64,000 nucleotides of DNA from an uncultured Christensenellaceae bacterium. GTDB taxonomy: Bacteria; Bacillota; Clostridia; Christensenellales; Borkfalkiaceae. The stretch lies in contig CAJULB010000002.1 of the NCBI GenBank assembly GCA_910587005.1, positions 340,594 through 404,593 on the forward strand, written 5' to 3'. A program made the translations under genes and the position numbers. Under the pieces are notes generated by a model. It saw only the letters and a list, made by a program, of their open reading frames with translations, was not told where the DNA came from and did not search any database. This document shows, one piece after another, positions 7,994 to 16,908 of the stretch (within the stretch, counting starts at the first letter, position 1; each line of letters starts with the position of its first letter).

Positions 7994-9466
7994 ATGGAAG
8001 TTATAAGCAAAAAATTATTTGAAAAACCGGAAAGAAAAGTAAAAATTATGCAGTTCGGCGAGGGCAACTTTCTGCGCGCGTTCGTCGAATGGATAATTCA
8101 GGACTTAAACGATAAGGGCGCAATCGAAGCGGACGTTGTCCTCGTTCAGCCTATGCCCTTCGGCAGAGTTAAGGAGCTTGCCGAGCAGGACGGGCTTTAC
8201 ACTCTGCGTTTAGAGGGTATCGACAGCGGTAAAAAAGTAAAGAAAAGTCAGGTAATAAACGTTGTAGGCGACTGCATTAACCCCTTTGCCGAATACGAAA
8301 AATTCCTTAAATACGGCGAAAGCGGGGATTTGCAGGTAATTATTTCCAACACTACGGAAGCGGGCATAGCGGTTGATGCTACCGATACCGATTTTTCGCA
8401 GTGCCCCAAATCCTACCCCGGCAAACTGCTTGCTCTTTTAAAAAGACGTTACGATTATTTCAAGGGCGACGAAAGCAAGGGACTTGCGATTATCCCCTGC
8501 GAGCTTATCGACGACAACGGCGACGAGCTGTACCGCTGTCTGACCGAGCTTGCGCACATAAACAAAATGAACGAAAAGTTTATAAAATGGATGCAGACCG
8601 CAAACCACTTTACGTCCACGCTTGTTGACCGAATAGTCCCCGGCTATCCCAAAAACGAGATTGAGGATATTCAGAAAGAAACGGGATATATCGACAATAA
8701 CGTAGTAAAAGGCGAAATTTTCCACCTTTGGGTTTTGAAGAAGGAACCGTTCGTTCAAAAGGCGTTACCCGCAGATAGTACGGGGTTAAACGTAATTTTT
8801 GCGGACGATATTCACCCCTACAAACAGCGTAAAGTCAAAATTCTGAACGGCTCGCATACGGCTATGGTGCCTGTTGCGTACCTCTGCGGAATCGACACCG
8901 TCGGCGAGGCGGTTAACGATAAAGTAATCGGCAAATACGTGCGCGATTTCGTGTTTGACGAGGTTAACCCCACAATCAACCTTCCGCAGGACCAGATGAC
9001 CGCGTTTGCAAACAGCGTGCTGGAAAGATATCAGAACCCTTATATCCGTCACGAGCTTATGTCTATCGCGCTTAACTCGACCACAAAATTCAAAACGAGA
9101 ATACTTCCCACGCTTACGGACTATGTAAAAATAACGGGCAAACTTCCCCAACACGTTCTTTTCTCGTTTGCGGCTTTGGTTGAATTCCACAAGGGCAAGA
9201 GGGGCGGGGAGGATATTAAGCTTGCGGACGCGCCCGAATACCTTGCAAAATGGAAAAAGCTTTGGTCGGAGTTTAACGGCGATTACGATAAGCTTGCAAA
9301 GGACGCGCTCGGCTGGACGGAAGCGTGGGACTGCGATATGAACGCTATTCACCCCGAAATTACCGCAACCGTTGCAAAATACCTTAAAGCAATCGATACT
9401 AAGGGTATGAATAAGGCCGTAGAGGAATTTGTAAATGGCGGTTGCACGGGCAACTGCAAGAAATAA
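7994..9466 (+). CDS. uxaB: Tagaturonate reductase (altronate oxidoreductase, UxaB)
   Basis: A 490-residue enzyme of the long-chain mannitol dehydrogenase family. It reduces D-tagaturonate to D-altronate with NADH in galacturonate breakdown. The N-terminal MQFGEGNFLRAFVEW is the diagnostic UxaB cofactor loop, and KILNGSHTAM carries the conserved catalytic lysine region. The Shine-Dalgarno AAGGAG lies 11 bases upstream. UxuB (fructuronate reductase) is a relative, but uxaA and uxaC follow directly and the loop pattern fits UxaB. Confidence 0.9.
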   Translation: MEVISKKLFEKPERKVKIMQFGEGNFLRAFVEWIIQDLNDKGAIEADVVLVQPMPFGRVKELAEQDGLYTLRLEGIDSGKKVKKSQVINVVGDCINPFAEYEKFLKYGESGDLQVIISNTTEAGIAVDATDTDFSQCPKSYPGKLLALLKRRYDYFKGDESKGLAIIPCELIDDNGDELYRCLTELAHINKMNEKFIKWMQTANHFTSTLVDRIVPGYPKNEIEDIQKETGYIDNNVVKGEIFHLWVLKKEPFVQKALPADSTGLNVIFADDIHPYKQRKVKILNGSHTAMVPVAYLCGIDTVGEAVNDKVIGKYVRDFVFDEVNPTINLPQDQMTAFANSVLERYQNPYIRHELMSIALNSTTKFKTRILPTLTDYVKITGKLPQHVLFSFAALVEFHKGKRGGEDIKLADAPEYLAKWKKLWSEFNGDYDKLAKDALGWTEAWDCDMNAIHPEITATVAKYLKAIDTKGMNKAVEEFVNGGCTGNCKK

Positions 9467-9585
9467 AACGCATATATGCGGCACTCTGCTGTGTTGCGCT
9501 GTGCTTTTTTTGTTCGTGTACGTCATTGTACACGTCGCTGCAAAAATGCTCGCGCGCCTTGCATAGCACCGCATCTCTGCATTTT
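9465..9585 (+). repeat. Post-stop structured element, full copy (family A)
   Basis: The outer arm AAAACGCA (9465-9472) begins inside the uxaB stop codon and pairs at seven of eight positions with TGCATTTT (9578-9585). The inner hairpin CGTGTAC/GTACACG is at 9515-9521 and 9528-9534. A middle helix here uses GCGG..CT.TGC against GCA.AG..CCGC, replacing the GCAATAC pairing of other copies. Confidence 0.75.
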
Positions 9586-9613
9586 TCTTTAAAGTTAAAA
9601 TTAAGGACTTTTT

Positions 9614-11086
9614 ATGAGCAAACAGACAATAATAATAAACCCTCTCGACAACGTTGCCGTAGCCTTATGCGATTTGCAAAAGGGCGGCATATATGAGGGG
9701 GTATCGCTTGTTGAAGATATAACAAAGGGGCACAAGTTCGCCCTGCGCGATATTACAAAAGGCGAAAATATAATAAAATACGGCAGTCCTATTGCGTGCG
9801 CTACGGCGGACATAAAAAAGGGCGCGCATATTCACACGCACAACGTAAAGACGAATTTATCGGAAAACCTTGAATATACCTACAACAAGGTTCCCACCGA
9901 TTTGAAAAAGGTAAAGGGGCGCAAGGTCGGCGTATATCCCCGCGCCAACGGCGAAGTCGGCATACGCAACGAGCTTTGGATTATCCCCACGGTCGGCTGT
10001 GTAAACGGTCAGGCAAAACTGATAGTCGATACTTTTAAGGAAAAGTACGGTACGGCGGGTTTTGACGGAATTTTTACCTTCACCCATCCGTACGGCTGTT
10101 CCCAGCTCGGCGACGACCACGAGCGGACAAAGCTGATTTTGCAGAAAATGGTTCGCCACCCCAACGCGGGCGGAGTGCTCGTGCTCGGTTTGGGCTGTGA
10201 AAATAACCAGATGTCGGCGTTCCGCGAGGGGCTGGGCAAGGTTGACGAAGCAAGGGTTAAATTCCTTGTCGCGCAGGAGGTTGACGACGAGATTGAGGCG
10301 GGCGTAGAGCTGTGCAGACAGATTGCCGAAGTCATAAAGACCGACAAGCGCGTTGAACGCGACATATCCTGCCTTAAAGTGGGCTTAAAGTGCGGCGGAA
10401 GCGACGGGCTTTCGGGCATAACCGCAAACCCGCTTGTTGGGCTTTTCTCCGACTATATCGTTGCGGCGGGCGGAACTACCGTATTGACGGAAGTTCCCGA
10501 AATGTTCGGCGCGGAACAGCTTTTAATGAACCGCGCAAAGGACAAAGCTACGTTTGAAAAGACGGTTAAATTAATAAACGATTTTAAGGACTATTTCCGC
10601 AGAAACGGACAGACCGTATACGAAAACCCTTCCCCCGGCAACAAGGCGGGCGGCATAACAACGCTTGAAGACAAATCGCTCGGCTGTACGCAGAAGTCCG
10701 GCTCCGGTCCCGTAGAGGACGTTGTTTTCGACGACGGTTTTGTAACGCACAAGGGGTTAAACCTTTTAAACGGCCCCGGCAACGATATGTGCGCGGTTAC
10801 AAATCTTGCGGCGGCTGGCTGTCATTTGGTGCTTTTTACCACGGGCAGAGGCACGCCCTTCGGCGGTTTTGTGCCTACGCTTAAAATTGCTACAAATTCC
10901 GACCTCGCTAAAAATAAGTCTGGCTGGATAGACTTCAACGCCGGCGCGGTGCTGGAAACGGACTTCGATACCCAGCTTGAAAAGCTTATAGATTTAATCG
11001 TGGAAACCGCAAACGGCAAACCCGCGAAAAACGAAATTAATCACACCAAAGAAATAGCAATATTCAAAACGGGTGTTACTCTTTAA
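9614..11086 (+). CDS. uxaA: Altronate dehydratase (UxaA)
   Basis: A 490-residue dehydratase turning D-altronate into KDG, where the saturated and unsaturated pectin branches meet. An SAF domain covers about residues 1-90 (HIHTHNVKTNLSE closes it), and the catalytic part follows from GRKVGVYPRANGEVG. HPYGCSQLGDDHERT and VLGLGCENNQ carry conserved cysteines and acids for the iron or metal site, and GLSGITANPL is typical of the family. The Shine-Dalgarno AAGGAC precedes the ATG. It sits between uxaB and uxaC. Confidence 0.92.
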   Translation: MSKQTIIINPLDNVAVALCDLQKGGIYEGVSLVEDITKGHKFALRDITKGENIIKYGSPIACATADIKKGAHIHTHNVKTNLSENLEYTYNKVPTDLKKVKGRKVGVYPRANGEVGIRNELWIIPTVGCVNGQAKLIVDTFKEKYGTAGFDGIFTFTHPYGCSQLGDDHERTKLILQKMVRHPNAGGVLVLGLGCENNQMSAFREGLGKVDEARVKFLVAQEVDDEIEAGVELCRQIAEVIKTDKRVERDISCLKVGLKCGGSDGLSGITANPLVGLFSDYIVAAGGTTVLTEVPEMFGAEQLLMNRAKDKATFEKTVKLINDFKDYFRRNGQTVYENPSPGNKAGGITTLEDKSLGCTQKSGSGPVEDVVFDDGFVTHKGLNLLNGPGNDMCAVTNLAAAGCHLVLFTTGRGTPFGGFVPTLKIATNSDLAKNKSGWIDFNAGAVLETDFDTQLEKLIDLIVETANGKPAKNEINHTKEIAIFKTGVTL

Positions 11087-11089
11087 ACC

Positions 11090-11126
11090 AAACGCCTTGT
11101 CTTGCCTGTTTCTAAGTTAAGGCGGG
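11090..11126 (+). repeat. Decayed 3' fragment of a family A element
   Basis: Directly after uxaA, CCTTGTCTTGCCTGTTTCTAAG resembles the 3' part of full copies (CCTTGTCTTGCTTGTTTCTC in part), and CGCCTT faces AAGGCG. It is probably a remnant. Confidence 0.4.
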
Positions 11127-11157
11127 TAACACTGATTATTATTAGGAGAATTTTATA

Positions 11158-12570
11158 ATGAAAGCATTTATGGACGCAGATTTTCTGCTCGATACCGAAA
11201 CGGCGAAAAAGCTCTATCACGGGCACGCCGAGCATATGCCTATAATCGACTATCACTGCCACTTGCAGCCCAAGGAAATTTACGAGGACAAGAAATTCCG
11301 CAATTTAGCGGAGGTTTGGCTGGGCGCTGGCGACAGATACGGCGACCACTACAAGTGGCGCGCGTTGCGTGCAAGAGGATACGCCGAGGACAGCATTTCC
11401 GGTCCCGACGACGATTACAAAAAATACCTTCAATTCGTCGAAAGTATGCCATACTTCGTAGGCAATCCGCTTTATCACTGGTCGCATTTAGAGATGCGCA
11501 GATACTTCGGTATCGACGAAATCATAAATAAAGAAAACGCAAAAGTCATTTGGGATAAGGCAAACAAGGTGCTTGAAAAGCTCACCGCGCGCGAAATGAT
11601 GTACAAATTCAACGTAAAAACCGTCTGCACCACGGACGACCCCGTTGACAGCCTTGAATGGCACAAAAAAATGAACGCAGACAAAACGCTGAAAGTGCGC
11701 GTCCGTCCCGCGTTCCGCCCCGATAAGGCTATAAATGTTGAATTAAGCTGGTTCGCAGACTGGGTTAAACAGCTTGCGGGCGTAGTCGGCAAGCCCGTAA
11801 AGACGCTTGAAGATTTGTGCAACGCGCTTGCGGAAAGAATTAAATTCTTCGACGAAATGGGCTCAAAGCTTTCCGACCACGCTCTGGACGTGGTTCACTA
11901 CGCGCCCGCAACGTATGACGAAGCGAACAAAATCTTCTTAAAGGGAATGAAAGGTCAGCCCGTTTCCGTAGAGGAGCAGGACAAGTACAAGGGCTATATT
12001 TTGGTTTTCCTTGCAAAGGAATACGCAAAATACGGCTGGGTTCAGCAGTACCATATAGGCGCACTGCGCAACAATTCAAAGAGCATGCTTGAAAAAATCG
12101 GTCCAGATACGGGCTTTGACGCAATCGAGGACGCGGTGTATATGGAAAAGCTTTCCGCGCTTTTGGGCGAGCTGGATAAGGACGGAAATATGCCCAAAAC
12201 AATTCTGTATTGCCTTAACCCGCGCGACAACTACGCGCTTACCGTGCTTGCGGGGTGCTTCCAGAAAGAAGGCGTAAAGGGCAGAGTGCAGGTCGGCACG
12301 GCGTGGTGGTTCCTTGACCAGCAGGACGGTATGAGGCAGAATCTCGAAACGCTTATGCAGGTCGGACTTGTCGCGCAGTCGGTCGGTATGCTTACCGACA
12401 GCCGTTCGTTCCTTGCATATCCCCGCCACGAGTATTACAGACGCTTGCTTTGCCAGATGCTCGGCCGTTTGGTTGAGAGCGGACAGTACCCCGTAGAGGA
12501 ACTGCCCGCCCTCGGCAAGATTGTAGAGGACGTCTGCTACAATAACGCCGCGGAATTTTTCGGATTTTAG
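11158..12570 (+). CDS. uxaC: Glucuronate/galacturonate isomerase (UxaC)
   Basis: A 470-residue amidohydrolase-fold isomerase that converts D-galacturonate to D-tagaturonate (and D-glucuronate to D-fructuronate). Near the N-terminus, MPIIDYHCHLQPKEI gives the HxH metal motif, and WSHLEMRRYFGIDE and the late RSFLAYPRHEYYRR stretch are diagnostic for UxaC. The length is normal. TAGGAG lies nine bases before the ATG. It is the last gene of the catabolic run, followed by a family A element and a strong terminator. Confidence 0.94.
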   Translation: MKAFMDADFLLDTETAKKLYHGHAEHMPIIDYHCHLQPKEIYEDKKFRNLAEVWLGAGDRYGDHYKWRALRARGYAEDSISGPDDDYKKYLQFVESMPYFVGNPLYHWSHLEMRRYFGIDEIINKENAKVIWDKANKVLEKLTAREMMYKFNVKTVCTTDDPVDSLEWHKKMNADKTLKVRVRPAFRPDKAINVELSWFADWVKQLAGVVGKPVKTLEDLCNALAERIKFFDEMGSKLSDHALDVVHYAPATYDEANKIFLKGMKGQPVSVEEQDKYKGYILVFLAKEYAKYGWVQQYHIGALRNNSKSMLEKIGPDTGFDAIEDAVYMEKLSALLGELDKDGNMPKTILYCLNPRDNYALTVLAGCFQKEGVKGRVQVGTAWWFLDQQDGMRQNLETLMQVGLVAQSVGMLTDSRSFLAYPRHEYYRRLLCQMLGRLVESGQYPVEELPALGKIVEDVCYNNAAEFFGF

Positions 12571-12672
12571 TAAAATGTGTTGAGTTTGCGCTTTTCTTGC
12601 TTATGCACAAAAAAGCATGCACCGCTACAAAAATGCTTGCGCGCCTTGTTTTGTCCGTATCTCTGCATTTTA
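12571..12672 (+). repeat. Post-stop structured element (family A)
   Basis: TAAAATG (12571-12577) starts right after the uxaC stop and pairs with CATTTTA (12666-12672), a different sequence from other copies yet still complementary. The inner hairpin is ATGC/GCAT, and CTACAAAAATGCTTGCGCGCC is the conserved interior in part. Confidence 0.65.
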
Positions 12673-12692
12673 GATAATTCAATATAAATTGT

Positions 12693-12731
12693 AAACCGCC
12701 CGACGAACAAAAAGTCCGTCGGGCGGTTTTT
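12693..12731 (+). terminator. Strong terminator after uxaC
   Basis: A 13-bp stem (12693-12705 with 12717-12729) is closed by an 11-base A-rich loop and followed by five T. It ends the uronate operon; preceding A residues let it also serve the convergent pectin esterase gene. Confidence 0.85.
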
Positions 12732-12760
12732 AAAATTTGTATTTACAATAATCGGCAAAT

Positions 12761-13699
12761 TCAGCGGTTATTTTCCGTAAATTTCCTGTTGCAGTTATCT
12801 ATAATATCACTTGCCTGTTTTTCGGTAAGCTGTCCGCACCAGCCGACGGGTTCGGGCGGTACGGCGCAGTTTAAATTATAAAATGAAAATCTCGCCGTTT
12901 TGTCGCGCTCGGTATCGTTCCACTTGTCGAAAAGCTCGGGTCGGATATGTCCGTCCGCACGGCAGTCGATAAACGCGCATTTGCCGAAGTCGCGCCACGG
13001 TCTGGCAAGAAAAACGGTATTTTCGTCCGCCCCGCCGTTTTTTAAATAACAGTTTATAAAGTAAAACCCGCCGTTTTGCACAAGGTGGTGGCAAGGTGCG
13101 GCAATATAGCCCGTTCCGCGCTTTTCGTGCAGAGAAATTATCTCGCAGTCCTTAAAATACGCTTCTGCTCCGCCGAAAATAAAGTCCACCGTACCGCTTA
13201 TACGGCAATTTTTGAAAAGGTGCAAAGAGGTTCCGTCCATATAAAGCTGGTTCTCGGGAATAAATCCGCGGTAGCGCACAACCAAATCGTCGGGAAAGGG
13301 AGCCAAAAACAGCGTGTCCTGCGTGGATTTCAGATTTACGTTTTCCGCATAAAAACGCTTTGCGTTGACGGAAAGCGCAACGCATTGTCCTACCGTCTGC
13401 GGGTCGGTGTTGGAATTTTCGACTGTAAGATTTTTAAGCGTAACGTTTTCGCCCGAAATACACAAAGTGTACGTGCGGAACGTATTGTACTCTTTTCCGT
13501 CGGCGTGCTGTTTGCGCGCGTAGTCGCCGTATGTTATTATTGTTGTTTCACGGCTTTCGCCTATGACGGTAACATTGTCGGCTTTGATTTCCGTCTTCTG
13601 TCTGTAAATACCCGCGGACAAATATATTGTGGCGGGTTTATCGATACAATTCAATATATTCTGTATATTATCTTTTGGCGTAAGGTGAAAAATCTGCAT
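12761..13699 (-). CDS. Pectin methylesterase (CE8), no signal peptide
   Basis: A 312-residue right-handed beta-helix esterase removing methyl groups from galacturonate chains. KSTQDTLF carries the oxyanion glutamine Gln127 and catalytic Asp128, VDFIFG the second aspartate Asp172, and LARPWRDFG the substrate arginine Arg233 with Trp235. All key residues are present. There is no signal peptide, so it should act on imported methylated oligogalacturonides in the cytoplasm. AAGGAG precedes the ATG. It is transcribed towards uxaC and away from the membrane protein at 13865. Confidence 0.9.
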   Translation of the reverse strand: MQIFHLTPKDNIQNILNCIDKPATIYLSAGIYRQKTEIKADNVTVIGESRETTIITYGDYARKQHADGKEYNTFRTYTLCISGENVTLKNLTVENSNTDPQTVGQCVALSVNAKRFYAENVNLKSTQDTLFLAPFPDDLVVRYRGFIPENQLYMDGTSLHLFKNCRISGTVDFIFGGAEAYFKDCEIISLHEKRGTGYIAAPCHHLVQNGGFYFINCYLKNGGADENTVFLARPWRDFGKCAFIDCRADGHIRPELFDKWNDTERDKTARFSFYNLNCAVPPEPVGWCGQLTEKQASDIIDNCNRKFTENNR

Positions 13700-13773
13700 A
13701 AATACTCCTTTTAAAAACCACTGTTATTGTAGCACATTTTTCCTTGTGAAACAATAAAAAAATAAAAAGAGTA

Positions 13774-13802
13774 TTGATTTTTAAAATATGCTATGTTATA
13801 AT
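13774..13802 (+). promoter_or_regulatory. Promoter upstream of the transporter cluster
   Basis: TTGATT at 13774-13779, a 17-bp spacer and a perfect TATAAT at 13797-13802. It would give a 5' leader of about 55 bases for the gene at 13865. Confidence 0.7.
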
Positions 13803-13864
13803 GTGTAAGCTAAGTGTAAAAATGTAACATTCTGCGGTCAAAAAAATGTCCGATTAGTAAATAT

Positions 13865-14548
13865 ATGCGTAAAAACGGTTCAAGATTGATTTCAATAGGG
13901 CAATATCGGCTCACCGATTTGTTTTTGTTTGCGGTGATACTTATTGTCGCCGAGCTTCTTGCGTTTTACGCGCCCAGACTTTTCCCCAACAACGCAGACT
14001 TTGTGTTCAGTCTTATGGTGCCGATAGTTCTGCTTGTTATGATGCGCTGGGGCTGGCCGAGCGTATTCTACGCGGTCGGCGACGGACTGCTTGTGTGCCT
14101 GCTGAATATGGGCAACGAAAACTTTAACAATTCGCTTTTCGGGGTGTATGTTATAGGCAATGCGTTTATCGCGCTTTTGCTGATTATGACAAAATTCCCC
14201 GGCAAGGAAAGGATAGCGGGCAAGTGGTATTTTTCCGTTTTATTCGTCGTTGCGGGCTGGCTGGCGGTATTTCTCGGCAGGGCGTGCGCCGGCGCATGCT
14301 TCGGGCTGGGCTTTGTTAACGTATTGCAGTCGCAGCTTTGGGATTTGCTTTCGCTTGCGGTGGGAATTGCGCTTATTTTGATTTTGCGCAGGCTTGACGG
14401 AATGTTTGAAGACCAGAAGCATTATCTTCTGCGTGTTGAAAAGGAAAAACGCGAAAAAATGAAGCGCGATACTTTCGGCGACGAGCCTGTGGAAATCGAC
14501 GAAGAAAGCCTTTCCATATTAAATAAAAGAGATAACGACTTATATTGA
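13865..14548 (+). CDS. Integral membrane protein of unknown function
   Basis: A 227-residue protein with about five or six membrane segments between residues 18 and 178 and an acidic, charged cytoplasmic tail (KEKREKMKRDTFGDEPVEID). The size and helix count recall substrate-binding S components of ECF transporters, but I see no diagnostic motif. There is no convincing Shine-Dalgarno before the ATG. It lies just upstream of the sugar permeases and may share their transcript, so a role in sensing or uptake of pectin sugars is possible. Function not recognised. Confidence 0.7.
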   Translation: MRKNGSRLISIGQYRLTDLFLFAVILIVAELLAFYAPRLFPNNADFVFSLMVPIVLLVMMRWGWPSVFYAVGDGLLVCLLNMGNENFNNSLFGVYVIGNAFIALLLIMTKFPGKERIAGKWYFSVLFVVAGWLAVFLGRACAGACFGLGFVNVLQSQLWDLLSLAVGIALILILRRLDGMFEDQKHYLLRVEKEKREKMKRDTFGDEPVEIDEESLSILNKRDNDLY

Positions 14549-14582
14549 CGGACAATTAAGTTAAAAATAAAGAAATTCTGCA

Positions 14583-14668
14583 AGGGACACTGTCCCTTGT
14601 GTGCGTTATGGAAAACGCACACAAACAACGGTAAACGGCGGAAAAACCGCTTTACAAATAATTGCTTA
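14583..14668 (+). promoter_or_regulatory. Structured leader before the permease genes
   Basis: Three hairpins lie in the gap: AAGGGACA/TGTCCCTT near 14583-14599, a perfect 9-bp GTGTGCGTT/AACGCACAC (14599-14607 with 14614-14622), and a GTAAA..GCGG/CCG..TTTAC pair following. None has a clear T-run. I recognise no known riboswitch class. A weak promoter (TTGACG 14545-14550, TAAAGA 14568-14573) may precede them. Confidence 0.4.
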
Positions 14669-14701
14669 TAATTTTTTAAGTGATATGGAGGAAAAATTTC
14701 A

Positions 14702-15805
14702 ATGTTCAAACTCAAGTGTGACGACTTCCTTATCTACGACGAGGCGACGGGAACGTATTCCATGTCCGCCGAACAGCAGGTAAGGGACGAAACGGAGAAG
14801 AACAAATGGAAGTCTACCGGCTTTACGCTTTTGAAAGACTGGCGCCTGTATCTTATGCTTGTGCCGCTTTTGCTTGTGTACCTGCTGTGGCGTTATCTGC
14901 CGATGACTAACCTGTTGACTGCGTTTAAATACGCGGATACGGGCGGCGCGACAAACGCGAACGAATACGACTGGTACGGTTTGACAAACTTTAAAGATTT
15001 GTTTTTCAGCTCGACTTCTTACCAGTTCTGGCAGGCGTTCAGAAATACGTTTATAATCGCGTTTTACGGACTGCTGTTCGGTTTCCCGTTCCCCATTATT
15101 CTTGCTTTGTTCTTTAACGAAGTAAAGTCGAATATCACCAGAAGCATTTTGCAGGTTTGCGTGTATCTTCCCAAATTCATGTCCACGGTTATTATAACCT
15201 CGCTTGCAATCGTGCTTTTCCGCGGCCCCACAAAAGACGGTACTACCGAGGGCGTTGGCGTTATAACGCAGTTTCTGCTTGCAATCACGCCAAAGGACGG
15301 ACCGCTGCACAATGTGGTTACGTCGGTTCAGGGCAGATACGGACTTGTGTTCACACCGAGATATTTCCGCGCTATATATCAGATAACGGGTATATGGGAA
15401 CACGGCGGTTACGATTCGATAGTATTCTTCGGCGCGGTTATCGCAATTTCGCCTACTTCGTATGAGGCGGCGCAGATAGACGGTGCGGGCAAAATGGCGC
15501 AGATGCGCTATGTTGTTCTTCCCGGTATACTTTCAACCGTCGTTATCATGCTTATAATGAAGGTCGGCTCGCTTCTTTCCGTAGGTTACGAAAAGGTTTA
15601 CCTTATGGAAAAATCAACCAACTATGAGGCGGCGGATATAGTTGCAACGCTTGCAAACAGATGGTCAGACCCCAATGTTTCGGGCGGCGGCGGAAACGAA
15701 GTTTTGGGTATTGCGGCTGAAATGGTAAACAACCTTATCGGTATGATACTTGTCCTCGGTGCAAACGCCGTTGCGAAACGCGCTTCCGACGTATCGTTGT
15801 ATTAA
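14702..15805 (+). CDS. Sugar ABC transporter permease, LplB type
   Basis: A 367-residue inner-membrane permease, first of a pair. After a 60-residue cytoplasmic N-terminus, six or so membrane segments follow. PTSYEAAQIDGAGKMAQMRY is the EAA loop that docks the ATPase. The N-terminal extension is longer than usual for CUT1 permeases and contains MSAEQQVRDETEKNKWKS. GGAGG lies nine bases before the ATG. It forms the channel with the product of 15817, fed by the lipoprotein at 16909. LplB-type systems carry complex oligosaccharides; pectin oligomers are the likely cargo here by context. Confidence 0.88.
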   Translation: MFKLKCDDFLIYDEATGTYSMSAEQQVRDETEKNKWKSTGFTLLKDWRLYLMLVPLLLVYLLWRYLPMTNLLTAFKYADTGGATNANEYDWYGLTNFKDLFFSSTSYQFWQAFRNTFIIAFYGLLFGFPFPIILALFFNEVKSNITRSILQVCVYLPKFMSTVIITSLAIVLFRGPTKDGTTEGVGVITQFLLAITPKDGPLHNVVTSVQGRYGLVFTPRYFRAIYQITGIWEHGGYDSIVFFGAVIAISPTSYEAAQIDGAGKMAQMRYVVLPGILSTVVIMLIMKVGSLLSVGYEKVYLMEKSTNYEAADIVATLANRWSDPNVSGGGGNEVLGIAAEMVNNLIGMILVLGANAVAKRASDVSLY

Positions 15806-15816
15806 GGAGATAACGC

Positions 15817-16764
15817 ATGAAAAGAAAAATGGAAGTAAGCGAGCTTATTTTCAAAATAATCTCGTATTTTTTATTGATAGTTTTTGCGCTTATGTGCGTT
15901 TATCCCTTCATTTATGCTTTAAGTTCGTCGTTCAGCTCGAAAAGCGCTGTGGACGGCGGTGATGTTATTCTTTGGCCCGTAGGGTTCCAGACCGAAGCTT
16001 ACCGTTATATATTTACAAGAAACGCGTTCTGGATAAGCTATGCAAACACGCTGTTCCTTGCATTTATAGGTACAATCTGGTGTCTGGTGTATACGATTTT
16101 AGGCGCATACGCATTGTCAAAGAAAAGGCTGATGGGCAGACACGCTTTCAACTTCTTCCTTGTATTCACAATGTGGTTTTCGGCGGGTATCGTTCCTCAG
16201 TTCGTTAACTTTACTAAAACAGGCGATATACTTGCGGCGATAGCGGGCACTTCTTACAGCAATATAGACCAAAAATGGTTGATTATCATTGCAATGGGTA
16301 TGAACGCGACCAACGTTATACTTTTAAGAAACGCATTCGAAGGCGTTCCCTCGGAAATAGAGGAAGCGGCAAGAATAGACGGCGCTACCGAAATGCAGAT
16401 TTTGACCAAGGTGTATATACCTATGAGCAAGGCGACCATAGCGACGGTTGCGCTGTTCTTCGGAATTTCGCGTTGGAACGGTTACTTCTGGGCAATAAAA
16501 ATGATGCCCAACCAAAGCTATTCATGGCCCGTTCAGGTTTATATCCGTGACTTTATCGATAAAACGTCGGGTCTGGTAGAGCCTCCTAAGGACGGTTCTG
16601 CATGGGCGGACGTTATTCCGAGCGATTTCAAGTTCGAAACTCTTTCCGCAATGTCCGTTGTATATGCAATGGTTATCTGCGCGGTTATACCTATCCTTGT
16701 AATTTACCCCTTCATTCAGAAGTACTTTGCCAAGGGCGTAAATATGGGCGGTGTAAAAGAGTAA
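15817..16764 (+). CDS. Sugar ABC transporter permease, LplC type
   Basis: A 315-residue permease, second partner of the pair. It has six membrane segments beginning with FALMCVYPFIYALSSSFSS, which is typical for LplC/YtcP proteins, and an EAA loop SEIEEAARIDGATEMQILTK at the expected place. The C-terminal QKYFAKGVNMGGVKE is the canonical ending of this family. AAGGAG lies eight bases upstream, only a few bases after the previous stop, so the two are co-translated. Confidence 0.92.
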   Translation: MKRKMEVSELIFKIISYFLLIVFALMCVYPFIYALSSSFSSKSAVDGGDVILWPVGFQTEAYRYIFTRNAFWISYANTLFLAFIGTIWCLVYTILGAYALSKKRLMGRHAFNFFLVFTMWFSAGIVPQFVNFTKTGDILAAIAGTSYSNIDQKWLIIIAMGMNATNVILLRNAFEGVPSEIEEAARIDGATEMQILTKVYIPMSKATIATVALFFGISRWNGYFWAIKMMPNQSYSWPVQVYIRDFIDKTSGLVEPPKDGSAWADVIPSDFKFETLSAMSVVYAMVICAVIPILVIYPFIQKYFAKGVNMGGVKE

Positions 16765-16770
16765 AGCTTA

Positions 16771-16835
16771 AAAAGCGGATATACTTCGCAATACGGCGTC
16801 AGGCTTGCGTTTTGCTTGTATTGCTTGCGCTGAAT
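16771..16835 (+). repeat. Post-stop structured element, short variant (family A)
   Basis: Right after the second permease gene, CGCAATAC (core of the family) pairs perfectly with GTATTGC (16788-16794 with 16818-16824). In full copies this helix is GCAATAC/GTCTTGC, so this copy supports the middle helix. Confidence 0.55.
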
Positions 16836-16908
16836 AGTGTTTAAAATTATTAAAATTTGTTTAATAACGGTATTTACCGTAAAATTAAAAATATTTAAGG
16901 AGAAAAAG

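Noticed and set aside
13076..13714. 212-codon plus-strand frame opposite the pectin esterase
   Set aside because: The minus-strand gene has all CE8 catalytic residues; the plus frame shows no family features.
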